Below are positions 9,001 to 16,367 of a stretch of 64,000 nt of DNA, piece after piece. A program made the position numbers and the translations under genes. The stretch is from positions 2,604,001 to 2,668,000 of the forward strand of contig CAWFHD010000003.1 in the NCBI GenBank assembly GCA_963815475.1, written 5' to 3'. Below the pieces are notes generated by a model. It was not told the origin of the DNA, did no database searches, and saw only the letters and a list, made by a program, of their open reading frames with translations. How positions within the stretch are numbered: the first letter of the stretch is position 1; each line of letters begins with the position of its first letter. This DNA is from Sulfopaludibacter sp963815475 (lineage in GTDB: Bacteria; Acidobacteriota; Terriglobia; Bryobacterales; Bryobacteraceae).

Positions 9001-9435
9001 TCATACCATCTCCTTTGGGGCTATGCTGCGCGCGCGATTTTCCATCACGCCTGCCATATAGCCCTCGCGCGCCTCGGCGACGGCGCGCCGTTTGGCGGCA
9101 TCGGCATTGCTGTTTTGGGTGCGGCGCTCCATTTCATCCAGGATGGCCGTAATCTTTCGCTCCGTCCCCGCGGCAACCTCGTCGCGGCGGCGACGCTCGG
9201 CAACGGCGGCCTGCGCCAGCGCATTGGCATCCTCCGCCTTGCGCCAGTCCGCGATTTCTTCATCGAGCTTGAGCGCCTTGCCTTGTACCAGTAAGACGCA
9301 CCCTACCTCTAATCCGCCCACGCCGAAGGCCATCACCGCATCCATGACTGAGCGAGCCATAGCGAGCCTAGTCGCCATGAGCCCGGCTCCGACGATCAGA
9401 GCGCCTTTCACCGCGCTATGTTGCAATGCCGTCAT
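9001..9435 (-). CDS. small membrane/coiled-coil protein
   Basis: 144 residues. Two weakly hydrophobic segments (residues 8-25 and 32-50, with glycine-rich VMAFGVGGLEVGCVLLV) precede a charged helical part of about 80 residues that is likely coiled coil (EEIADWRKAEDANALAQAAVAERRRR). It overlaps the upstream gene by 20 bases and is therefore translationally coupled to it. It belongs to the leftward transfer operon before the IS110 insertion. I do not recognise the family; topology suggests a membrane anchor with a cytoplasmic coiled coil. Confidence 0.55.
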   Translation of the reverse strand: MTALQHSAVKGALIVGAGLMATRLAMARSVMDAVMAFGVGGLEVGCVLLVQGKALKLDEEIADWRKAEDANALAQAAVAERRRRDEVAAGTERKITAILDEMERRTQNSNADAAKRRAVAEAREGYMAGVMENRARSIAPKEMV

Positions 9436-10063
9436 GTTCGACCTCCTCCGCTATTTCGACCCCACCCTCGTTCGACCGATCATCCGGAAGGATCGCGGTC
9501 ACGATAAACAAGCTGATTCCGCCTCCAAATCCAGCGGCAAGCACCCACTTCAGCAACGCGAACATCCCGCCGAAGAACGGATAAATGGAAGGCGCCACGG
9601 AAAGCGTGAGCGCGGCGGCCGCGACCCAGCGGAAGAAGGGACCTGCCGCAGGATAGGGCCGGACGCCGCCGCACGAAGCGAGATCGTCCTTTCGCTTGCG
9701 CTCCTCCGCCGACGCCAGGTCGGCCGCGTCCTTTTGCGCTTCGAGCTCCGCCCCCAGGATCTCGATTTGCGCGAGCTTGCGCTGGTCGGTAAAGCTCGCT
9801 GCCGGGTCGAAGCGAAACAGGACTGCCGCAAGAGCGTCCTCGCCTACCCGCTCCTCCAGGAGTTTCAGCATCTGGGCGTCGGGCTTAAGAGCGCGGCTCT
9901 GGCGCGCAAGATCCCTGCCGGCAAGATAGTAATTCGACGGAGGCGGTTTTGCGGATGCTGGCTCGAGCGCCCGAACCTGAGCCTCGATCACTGCGGCATT
10001 CTTGGCCGGACGCGGCACTAAACCGCCGAACAGCGTACTTAGAAACTCTCTTATCGCTCTCAT
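9416..10063 (-). CDS. membrane protein of the transfer region
   Basis: 215 residues. The N-terminal 130 residues are hydrophilic and helical; two membrane helices follow near 150-170 and 175-200 (FFRWVAAAALTLSVAPSIYPFF and LKWVLAAGFGGGISLFIVTAIL), then a short acidic tail. ATG 10063 is preferred over 10081 because GAGGG lies 6 bases before it. It is the first gene of the leftward unit, divergent from the DUF1281 gene. No family is recognised. The arrangement of cytoplasmic domain plus two C-terminal helices would suit a scaffold protein at the membrane, but no function can be named. Confidence 0.55.
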   Translation of the reverse strand: MRAIREFLSTLFGGLVPRPAKNAAVIEAQVRALEPASAKPPPSNYYLAGRDLARQSRALKPDAQMLKLLEERVGEDALAAVLFRFDPAASFTDQRKLAQIEILGAELEAQKDAADLASAEERKRKDDLASCGGVRPYPAAGPFFRWVAAAALTLSVAPSIYPFFGGMFALLKWVLAAGFGGGISLFIVTAILPDDRSNEGGVEIAEEVEHDGIAT

Positions 10064-10453
10064 AACTACCCTCGGACTCATTTACTCACGCACCCCATCC
10101 GCGGCTTCCTCTGGCATGCGGCAAATTTGCGTAGGCGCTTAGTCGCGGGCTCTCACTTACCCGCACAGCAGTCCGCACATTCGCATGGCAGAACCCTTCG
10201 AAACGGCGGCCTCTAGCTTGCGAGCGGAGTTTTCGCCGTCCAAGTGATAGCTCGTTCCTGTGTTACAGCACGGCGCTCCTTCATTGGCCGTCAGTCATGA
10301 TGCGGAGGCTGGCCGGGCGCGCGCGCCGGTCAACGGGCCGCCCGCGCCAAACTCCCCGTGTCGGCCGTTTCCGCCCTTTGGCGTGACCCGCGCGCTTTTC
10401 CGCCCGGCCCTCTGCTCCCCGCGTAACTGACAACCAACAAAGGAGCTAAGCCC
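10064..10453. promoter_or_regulatory. divergent intergenic region
   Basis: 390 bases between two divergent units of the element, so promoters for both are expected here. It holds a perfect 12-base palindrome GGCGCGCGCGCC near 10316-10327 and GC-rich segments. A stretch near 10194-10240 (CTTCGAAACGGCGGCC, then TCGCCGTCCAAG) faintly resembles the nested-hairpin element but lacks the outer arms. The DUF1281 gene at its end has a clear AAAGGAG ribosome site. I see no reliable -35/-10 hexamers. Confidence 0.4.
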
Positions 10454-11008
10454 ATGCCTAATTGGACATCAAACTTCATCACCATCAAAGGCGACCCGCA
10501 GGATATCCGCGCGTTTCTTGACGCGGTCCGATCCGAGGACCAACTCTTCGACTTTCAAAAGATCATGCCCATGCCGGAACTTCTCCGGAAGACCGCAACA
10601 GGCCGCACCATGATCGGCGGGAAATCCGTCACATCGTGGTACGTCGTTCGCGAGGCTTCACTTGAGACCCCCGAAGAGATCCGCGCCTTCACCCCCGAAG
10701 AGCAAACGGCCCTTCGCGATATCGGCCACTCCAACTGGTACGACTGGTCTCTCGCGAACTGGGGCACCAAATGGAACGCCTGCGATCCGAGAATTAATGA
10801 CGAGACGATCAAGCGCGGTTACATCGAAATCATCTTCGATACCGCCTGGGGGGCGCCCGTGCCGATCCTTCGCAAGATCATCGTGGAGTTCCCGAAATTG
10901 AAGTTCAAGTGCCGGTGGCGGAATGAAGAGGACTTCGGCGCCTGCGACGCGGACAATGATGGCCGGTACCCGCACTATCTGGCCAAAGACGCGGGCGGTG
11001 ATCTATGA
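10454..11008 (+). CDS. DUF1281 / Api92-like (YubB-type) protein
   Basis: 184 residues. The start MPNWTSNFITIKGDPQDIRAF (read to residue 20) and the central WYDWSLANWGTKWNA motif, followed by a strand pattern YIEIIFDTAWGAP, are characteristic of the DUF1281/YubB ferredoxin-like family found on plasmids, integrative elements and phages. No biochemical role is established for the family. AAAGGAG precedes the ATG. The stop overlaps the start of the DNA methylase gene (ATGA), so the two are co-translated. Confidence 0.85.
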   Translation: MPNWTSNFITIKGDPQDIRAFLDAVRSEDQLFDFQKIMPMPELLRKTATGRTMIGGKSVTSWYVVREASLETPEEIRAFTPEEQTALRDIGHSNWYDWSLANWGTKWNACDPRINDETIKRGYIEIIFDTAWGAPVPILRKIIVEFPKLKFKCRWRNEEDFGACDADNDGRYPHYLAKDAGGDL

Positions 11009-11658
11009 CGCGCCGTATCCTCCAGGGCGACTGCGTCGAGGTCATGAAGACCCTGTCATCGAGCAGCGTCGATTTCATCCTGACCGATCCGCCCTATGCC
11101 GTCCGGTATCGTGACCGTTCCGGGAGAACCATCCTGAACGACGACAACGAAGCCTGGCTCGCGCCCGCTTTCGCCGAAATGTACCGCCTCCTGAAACCTA
11201 ACACATTTTGCGTGACCTTCTACGGCTGGGATGCGGCGGATCGTTTCATCGCTGCATGGCGGAAGGCGGGCTTCAAGATCGCGGGCCACATCGTGTTCCG
11301 AAAGGGATATGCGTCCTCGAGCAGGTTTCTCGAGCGGCGTCACGAGCAGGCGTATCTGCTGATGAAGGGCTCCGGCCCCTGCCCCAAGCGTCCGCTGCCC
11401 GACGTGATGGACTGGAAATACACGGGCAATCGTCTGCATCCCACGCAGAAGCCGGTCTCGGCCCTAAAGCCTTTCATTCGGAGCTTTACCAAGCCCGCCG
11501 ACGTGGTTCTCGATCCGTTCTGCGGTTCCGGCTCGACGCTTGTAGCCGCCAACCTGTTGCAGCGGGGTTACCTCGGGATCGAGCTTGACGAGCGCCATCA
11601 TCGAACCGCCTGCGATCGTATGCGGGGTCTCCCCCGAGCCGAAAATGGCCCAAGTTAG
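11005..11658 (+). CDS. orphan beta-class DNA methyltransferase
   Basis: 217 residues. The catalytic motif DPPY (in LTDPPYAVRY, residues about 27-36) precedes the SAM-binding motif DPFCGSGSTLVAA (about 168-180), an order that places it in the permuted beta class of N6-adenine/N4-cytosine methylases, with CcrM and many phage enzymes. DPPY favours adenine but does not exclude cytosine N4. No endonuclease gene is next to it, so it is probably a solitary modification enzyme that protects the element during entry or regulates it. It overlaps the DUF1281 gene by 4 bases. Confidence 0.92.
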   Translation: MTRRILQGDCVEVMKTLSSSSVDFILTDPPYAVRYRDRSGRTILNDDNEAWLAPAFAEMYRLLKPNTFCVTFYGWDAADRFIAAWRKAGFKIAGHIVFRKGYASSSRFLERRHEQAYLLMKGSGPCPKRPLPDVMDWKYTGNRLHPTQKPVSALKPFIRSFTKPADVVLDPFCGSGSTLVAANLLQRGYLGIELDERHHRTACDRMRGLPRAENGPS

Positions 11659-11762
11659 CGGCTATCCGCGCCCTTTGCGGGTATCCGGTGGCCACTAACG
11701 TCCTTTCGGCGTGCAGGACCGCTTGACGAAGCGAGCCTCGAATGTGAATGCTTGCCAGATCG

Positions 11763-11842
11763 CCGGGCCTCACTGAAGGCAAGCGCTTTTTCGGTTCCCC
11801 CTGAAAAGGTCTCCCCCAATAAAGCGCTTGCCTTCGGCCCGG
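11763..11842. repeat. long inverted repeat upstream of the 102-aa gene
   Basis: A perfect 15-base arm (GAAGGCAAGCGCTTT, 11775-11789) pairs with AAAGCGCTTGCCTTC at 11821-11835, and outside it CCGGGCC near 11763 pairs with GGCCCGG near 11837. The loop is about 31 bases. It lies in the 259-base gap between the methylase and the 102-residue gene, about 75 bases before that gene's start. It could be an attenuator, an RNA element or a protein-binding site. It does not share the conserved core of the two larger hairpin elements. Confidence 0.7.
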
Positions 11843-11917
11843 ACGAGTCCGGCCTCCCCAGCCTTCACAAGGCTCGCAATCAAGCGGACCTTGGAACCAA
11901 CCGAAAGGAAGTAAAAC

Positions 11918-12226
11918 ATGGCTACGAAAACCAGACCCTCACAGGCTGCTCCGAAAGCCAAACCGGTCCAGCACATTCAGGTCGGCGGCGTCCGCATTCC
12001 GATCTGGGAGAACCAAGGCGAAGACGGCGCCTACTTCAAGGCCGGAAACCCCGAACTCTCCTACAAAGGCGGCGACGGTCAATGGCGCCAAGCGAAAAGC
12101 TACGGGCCGAGAGACCTCGTCAATCTCATCAAAGCCGCGGCGCTGGCGCACTCGGAAATTCTCCAACGCAGCCGCAAGGACGCGCCGGCTAACCAAGACG
12201 ATTCCGACGACGAGGCCAGCGACTAG
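11918..12226 (+). CDS. small hypothetical protein of mobile element
   Basis: 102 residues, hydrophilic, no membrane segment. A Lys/Ala/Pro-rich head of about 20 residues precedes a compact middle (VGGVRIPIWENQGEDGAYF, then SYKGGDGQWRQAKSYGPRDL) that looks like a small beta domain followed by a helix; the tail is acidic (DDSDDEASD). GAAAGGAAG lies before the ATG. A long inverted repeat stands upstream and a strong terminator directly downstream, so it is a single-gene unit. I recognise it only as a type of protein common beside relaxase genes. Single-stranded-DNA binding is a guess. Confidence 0.7.
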   Translation: MATKTRPSQAAPKAKPVQHIQVGGVRIPIWENQGEDGAYFKAGNPELSYKGGDGQWRQAKSYGPRDLVNLIKAAALAHSEILQRSRKDAPANQDDSDDEASD

Positions 12227-12253
12227 TCGCTCAGCCTCTCTACCTAAACCGAA

Positions 12254-12284
12254 GCAGGTCCGGCAAAGCCGGGCCTGCTTTTTT
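12254..12284 (+). terminator. rho-independent terminator
   Basis: An 11-base stem GCAGGTCCGGC/GCCGGGCCTGC (one T-G wobble) with an AAA loop is followed by six T. It starts 28 bases after the stop of the 102-residue gene. Confidence 0.9.
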
Positions 12285-12302
12285 CACGTTTGGAGCGAGC
12301 GG

Positions 12303-12452
12303 CTATAAGAAGGTGACGATACCGATACACACGGCAGACGCCAGCCAGTAGACGCCGCGTTTCCAATCGCCGCTGGAGAAAGATACGACCGCCGCGCCCG
12401 CATTGAGCGCGAGGAGCAGCAGTGGAAATACGAATCGTTTGTCGAGGGGCAT
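12303..12452 (-). CDS. small membrane protein (49 aa)
   Basis: 49 codons, starting MPLDKRFVFPLLLLALNAG and ending VCIGIVTFL: two hydrophobic helices separated by SFSSGDWKRG. A longer upstream start (12584) would lie within the loop of a terminator hairpin and adds a segment of different character, so the internal ATG 12452 is preferred. No clear ribosome site is visible, which lowers confidence. The gene converges on the preceding terminator. Function unknown. Confidence 0.4.
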   Translation of the reverse strand: MPLDKRFVFPLLLLALNAGAAVVSFSSGDWKRGVYWLASAVCIGIVTFL

Positions 12453-12559
12453 ATCAGTGTCCGCGACTATCGTCTCATCACGGGCATACGCATACGCTGG
12501 GATGGTGCGGCAAAAGTCTCCGGATGCGACATCACTCCGCTGGACATCGCCCGAAACCA

Positions 12560-12594
12560 AACAAAAAAGTATGAGACCCGGCAACGGGTCTCAT
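12560..12594 (-). terminator. minus-strand terminator
   Basis: A perfect 10-base stem ATGAGACCCG/CGGGTCTCAT with a 4-base loop (12571-12594) is followed on the minus strand by ACTTTTTTG. No minus-strand protein gene lies within the 560 bases to its right, so it would end a transcript that starts inside or upstream of mobC, possibly an antisense or small RNA. Confidence 0.75.
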
Positions 12595-12705
12595 GCGAAG
12601 CGCGCGTGCGCTCTATAGGCGGTTGATCTGCCGCAGCCCAGGAACTAAGTTCGCGTCATGGTTGTATACAGTAGCTTCAAGCGCGCCAGGTAGCGAGATG
12701 TGCTA

Positions 12706-12740
12706 ACCGCTGTACATTAACTCCGTTAATGGCCAGCGGT
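12706..12740. other. candidate oriT inverted repeats
   Basis: Two nested inverted repeats lie 80-115 bases upstream of mobC: CATTAAC/GTTAATG (12715-12731, 3-base loop) inside ACCGCTG/CAGCGGT (12706-12740). A further GGGGGC/GCCCCC stem follows near 12760. Origins of transfer usually lie just upstream of the mobC-relaxase genes and carry such repeats next to the nick site. The nick site itself cannot be read from the sequence. Confidence 0.45.
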
Positions 12741-12820
12741 GTAGCGATCTCGGCAAGGGGGCAGAAAGGCCCCCGTTGCATCCCCCGGTGCGCGCTCGGT
12801 GCAATTTCGCTGATCGCTCT

Positions 12821-13153
12821 ATGGCCCGACCACGCAAAACTGACGCATCGGCGCTCCGGCGCCGCCTCGTCATTCGCCTCAGCGAAGGTGACCTCGCCGC
12901 GGTCCGCGCTAATGCCCGCGCCGCGGGCCTCGGCGTCAGCGAATTCGTTCGCCGCGCGGCCGTGGACGGTCGCATCATCGTTCGCCAGGAATCCGCCTAC
13001 GGCGTCTCCATGGCGAGTCAGTTACGCCATGTCGGCATCAATCTGAATCAATTGATGCCCATAGCGCATGTCAACGGCGAGATTCCGCCCGAGCTTGCGA
13101 GCGTGTGCCGCAAGCTCGAAGCGGTTCTTGACCGGATCTTAAGGAGTTCGTGA
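12821..13153 (+). CDS. mobC: MobC-like mobilization accessory protein
   Basis: 110 residues from ATG 12821; a longer frame begins at 12776 but its first 15 residues have no support. It starts MARPRKTDASALRRRLVIRL, with a ribbon-helix-helix-like strand and helices (SEGDLAAVRANARAAGLGVSEF), and continues to the MobC-type segment LRHVGINLNQLM near residue 70. MobC proteins help the relaxase open oriT and bind the nearby repeats. The stop is 8 bases before the relaxase start and both are on the same strand. The gene name follows family resemblance only. Confidence 0.85.
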   Translation: MARPRKTDASALRRRLVIRLSEGDLAAVRANARAAGLGVSEFVRRAAVDGRIIVRQESAYGVSMASQLRHVGINLNQLMPIAHVNGEIPPELASVCRKLEAVLDRILRSS

Positions 13154-13160
13154 CCGCGTC

Positions 13161-14672
13161 ATGGTGCCGCGTCAGTCCAGGCTCGGAAGCAGTTTTGTCG
13201 GCGCGGGGAAATACTACCTCCATGATCGTGAGGCGGGCACGTCCGCGCGCGTCGCCTTCACGCACTGTGATAACGTCCCGACGCAAAACCCTGAAAAAGC
13301 TCTTAAATGGATGGCCTTTACCGCCATTCATGCCGAGGAAATAAAACGCGAAGCTGGAAGGCCTGCGACCGGCAAACCTTGCCTGAAGCCGGTCTTCACT
13401 TTCAGCCTCTCATGGCACCCAGAGCAGGATCCGCAGACGTGGGACATGGTCGGCGCCGGACGTAGCGCGCTGGTGGCGCTCGGCCTCGAAGAACACGAGA
13501 CGGTCTTCGTCGGACACTCCGATGGCGTCCCCCATGTTCACGTCATCGTGAATGCCATCCACCCCGAGACCGGGAAAGTGAACACCCTTTCCTATTCGAA
13601 ACTCAAGCTTTCGAGATGGGCGGAGAGCTACGAGCGCGAACACGGTCAGATCTATTGCAAACAGCGGGAAGAAAACAATGCGCGGCGCGGCGAGGGCGAA
13701 TATGTCGAGTATCAGGAACCCCAGGTCGACTTCAAAGCCCACATTACGCAGCTTTATCATGCCTCGGACTCCGGTAAGGCATTCCAGACGGCGCTCGCCG
13801 AGGCGGGTTATAAATTGGCCCAAGGCAAGCGTATTGTCGTTATCGACGGCTCCGGCAAGATCCACAGCCTCTCCCGCCAGATTGACGGCGTAACAGCGAA
13901 AGAAATTCGCGCGAAACTGGCGGAGCTGGAACTCCCGCTGATTGACGAGTCGCGCGGCCAGTCCGGGGATCAGACCGGCAAGACGCAGAATAATAAGCCG
14001 CAGGAAGCCGCGCCGGAGCAAAAGCAGGACGGCGGGCAGCAGGAAAAGAAGGCCGAGGCGGAGTATTTCGATCGGGACGCGCAGGATCGCGCGTGGCAGG
14101 AATCGATTATCGACGCGGCTCTGAGCGCGGGGAATTCTCCCAATCCAACGTCCAAACCGGAGCCGAAGCAGGTAGCCCCGGTGAGAACAGTTTCTCCATC
14201 GATGCTCAACGCCCTCCAGGACCGGCACCTGGCGGAACTTGGAGACCTGTATGACGACAACATGCGGGCGAAGACGAGATTACGTTCTCGTCTGGAGCAA
14301 GAATACGGCGAGCACGAGCGGACACTACGCGCTGAGGTCGAGCGCCTAGGCGATGTCTTGAAGAACTCAGGGGCAGTGCGGACCTGGTGGTTGAAATTGA
14401 CCGGGCAATTGGCCAAGAGCGCCGAGCAGGATCTCGCGAACATGCGGCTCACCCTTGAAAACATCGAATGGCGTCAGAATGAGGCGCGCCAGGCGGTCGA
14501 TGCTGAAATCGCACAGAGCCGCCACGCTCTCGAAGTCCGGCACCGGCAGGAAAAAGAGGCGGTCCACTACTCCCCGGAACATTCGCCGCCACAGGCGCCT
14601 GAACCGCGCTCTGCTGAAATCAGCGAGGGGCCGGAACCCGAAGAAGATTTCGGCCCCAGTTTTGGCTACTAA
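13161..14672 (+). CDS. mobA: MOB_P-type relaxase with C-terminal coiled coil
   Basis: 503 residues. The relaxase domain occupies about 1-200 and holds the histidine metal site HSDGVPHVHVIVN (about 120-132); these enzymes nick oriT and stay bound to the 5' end through a tyrosine. The presumed catalytic tyrosine is in the N-terminal 30 residues (GKYYLHDREAG). Residues 270-350 are a low-complexity linker. The final 150 residues form the coiled-coil domain shared with the protein at 3431-4357. It is co-oriented with mobC. The C-terminal domain replaces the primase or other domain found in larger MobA proteins. Confidence 0.92.
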   Translation: MVPRQSRLGSSFVGAGKYYLHDREAGTSARVAFTHCDNVPTQNPEKALKWMAFTAIHAEEIKREAGRPATGKPCLKPVFTFSLSWHPEQDPQTWDMVGAGRSALVALGLEEHETVFVGHSDGVPHVHVIVNAIHPETGKVNTLSYSKLKLSRWAESYEREHGQIYCKQREENNARRGEGEYVEYQEPQVDFKAHITQLYHASDSGKAFQTALAEAGYKLAQGKRIVVIDGSGKIHSLSRQIDGVTAKEIRAKLAELELPLIDESRGQSGDQTGKTQNNKPQEAAPEQKQDGGQQEKKAEAEYFDRDAQDRAWQESIIDAALSAGNSPNPTSKPEPKQVAPVRTVSPSMLNALQDRHLAELGDLYDDNMRAKTRLRSRLEQEYGEHERTLRAEVERLGDVLKNSGAVRTWWLKLTGQLAKSAEQDLANMRLTLENIEWRQNEARQAVDAEIAQSRHALEVRHRQEKEAVHYSPEHSPPQAPEPRSAEISEGPEPEEDFGPSFGY

Positions 14673-14710
14673 AGGCGAGCGGTCCATGCATCGAATCCGC
14701 GAACCGGAGG

Positions 14711-14844
14711 CCCCTTTTCCCTCGCGCGCAATTTTATGGAAGCGGTCCTCGCCGTCAAGGGTCCGCTTCGCCGCGCTGGAAAGCGCACGCCCTTGACCGC
14801 TCCGGGCCGTTCCGAAGCGCGCTCCGGTCATAAGGGAAAAGGGG
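14711..14844 (-). repeat. nested-hairpin structured element, copy B
   Basis: Outer arms CCCCTTTTCCCT (14711-14722) and AGGGAAAAGGGG (14833-14844) enclose a middle stem GTCAAGGG/CCCTTGAC (14754-14761 with 14790-14797). Read on the minus strand it aligns with copy A at 7485-7652, including CTTCGGAACGGCCCGGAGC, the CTTTTCCCTTAT flank and GACGGCGAGGACCG. Arms differ from copy A in several bases but stay paired within each copy, for example the loop-side arms and the outer CCCGC/CCCCT changes. It lies between the relaxase and ArdC genes, antisense to both. Confidence 0.7.
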
Positions 14845-15053
14845 ATGAACGCAAAAGCCGAACAGCGCGACCCACGTCCACCGGCGAAGGCCTGTTGGTT
14901 CCGATTAAACCCAAAGTCATTCTTGCCGCAATTCAGCCGCTGCAACTCGGAGGCGTCGTCATAGGATTTCGTCAAGGCGCATACGCTGGCGCTCAGTCTT
15001 GTCCGGGCGAGAATCCCGCGATATTTTCCTTCTCCGAAAAACGGAGGAATCTC

Positions 15054-15992
15054 ATGCAAGCAAAATTTAACGGTCACGCCGAATCACAGCCAAGACAGGA
15101 CGTGTATTCACGGGTCACGGATAAGATCGTCGCCGACCTGGAGCGGGGCGTCCGTCCATGGGTTAAACCGTGGAACGCCGGCAACGTGGAAGGCAAGATC
15201 ACAAAACCCCTTCGGTCCAACGCTGTCCCTTACCGCGGCATCAATGTGCTTTTATTATGGGCCGAGGCCGTCGATAAGGGTTACCACTCCCCGTTTTGGA
15301 TCACCTTCCGCCAGGCGCACGAGTGGAACGCGCATATCAGGAGGGGCGAAAAAGCCGCCCTCGTCGTTTTCGCGAGCTCCGCGCAGCGCATTGAAAAGAA
15401 CCAGCAGACCGGCGAGGACGAGGAGAAGGCGATCCCGTTCCTTAAGGGCTATTCCGTCTTCAACGCGGAACAAATTGAAGGACTGCCGCAGATATTCCAG
15501 ACCAGACCCGAACCGAAATTCGGCACTCCGGTGGAACGCATCGCCCACGCCGAGATGTTCTTCCGCCATACCGGCGCCACGATCCGCGAGCGCGGCGGCC
15601 AAGCGTACTATTCGCAGGAAGGCGACTATATCCAGGTGCCGCCAATTGAGGCGTTCGCCGATGTTGCGGCGTTCTACTCCACGCTCGCGCACGAGACCGT
15701 CCACTGGACGAAACACCCCTCCCGCCTCGCGCGAGAATTCGGCCGGAAAGTCTGGGGGGATGAAGGTTACGCAGCAGAGGAACTAGTAGCCGAACTTGGC
15801 AGCGCTTTCCTCGCCGCGGATCTGGAAATCCACCCGAACCCGCCAGAGGAGAATGCCAGCTATATCGACAACTGGCTAAAGGCCATGAAGGGCGATAAAC
15901 GCGCGGTTTTCACTGCCGCTTCTCACGCCCAACGAGCGGCAGACTACCTTCACAGCTTGCAAGCGGGGCTTGAGCGGGAACCACTAATTTAA
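15054..15992 (+). CDS. ardC: ArdC-like antirestriction protein
   Basis: 312 residues. The start at 15054 has GGAGGAAT 5 bases upstream; the same frame is open from 14736 but that part overlaps the structured element. The N-terminal domain (YSRVTDKIVADLERGVRPW, then KPLRSNAVPYRGINVLLLW) is the single-stranded-DNA-binding ArdC domain. The C-terminal part is a zincin-like domain with HETVHWT (HExxH, about residue 217) and EELVAELGSAFLA. ArdC proteins protect incoming DNA from restriction during conjugation. Placement after the relaxase agrees with expression early in transfer. Confidence 0.9.
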   Translation: MQAKFNGHAESQPRQDVYSRVTDKIVADLERGVRPWVKPWNAGNVEGKITKPLRSNAVPYRGINVLLLWAEAVDKGYHSPFWITFRQAHEWNAHIRRGEKAALVVFASSAQRIEKNQQTGEDEEKAIPFLKGYSVFNAEQIEGLPQIFQTRPEPKFGTPVERIAHAEMFFRHTGATIRERGGQAYYSQEGDYIQVPPIEAFADVAAFYSTLAHETVHWTKHPSRLAREFGRKVWGDEGYAAEELVAELGSAFLAADLEIHPNPPEENASYIDNWLKAMKGDKRAVFTAASHAQRAADYLHSLQAGLEREPLI

Positions 15993-16367
15993 TTAGCCCA
16001 TATGAAGGGATCCTTACTACTCTCTCTCAGTGGCTAGATCAACCTTAAGGCTAAGTGAGGGCATGCAGAAGCCAGTTCCACTCCTGTACGGATCAACGAT
16101 CGAGCCGAGGCGGGTTGCCATTACCTTCCCTGGAAGGACGGCCAACTGCGACTGTTCACCGTTGATTCTTCAGAGGCCATCTCGCACTGTGAACGCACAA
16201 ATCTGAAACTCAGTCCCCATTTATGAGTTCCATATTACGCGTGACCAGCTAGGTCTTAGCCATTGCAACCTTGGAATTCGGATCCCTCGCGAATGGCGCC
16301 TTGGGTGCGGGTGTTAACGAGGTTGAACAGGGCCAATTTGCCGCATGGACAAACCAGCCCCGTCCCG
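15993..16367. other. gene-free stretch
   Basis: 375 bases between ArdC and the convergent frameshifted gene. Only short frames without ribosome sites occur; GC content is lower than in the neighbours. No terminator or repeat stands out. Confidence 0.4.

Noticed and set aside
10194..10240. Possible third copy of the nested-hairpin element
   Set aside because: Only two short blocks are similar and no complementary outer arms are present.
12303..12584. Longer 93-codon version of the small membrane protein
   Set aside because: Its start would lie in the loop of a terminator hairpin; the internal start at 12452 fits better.
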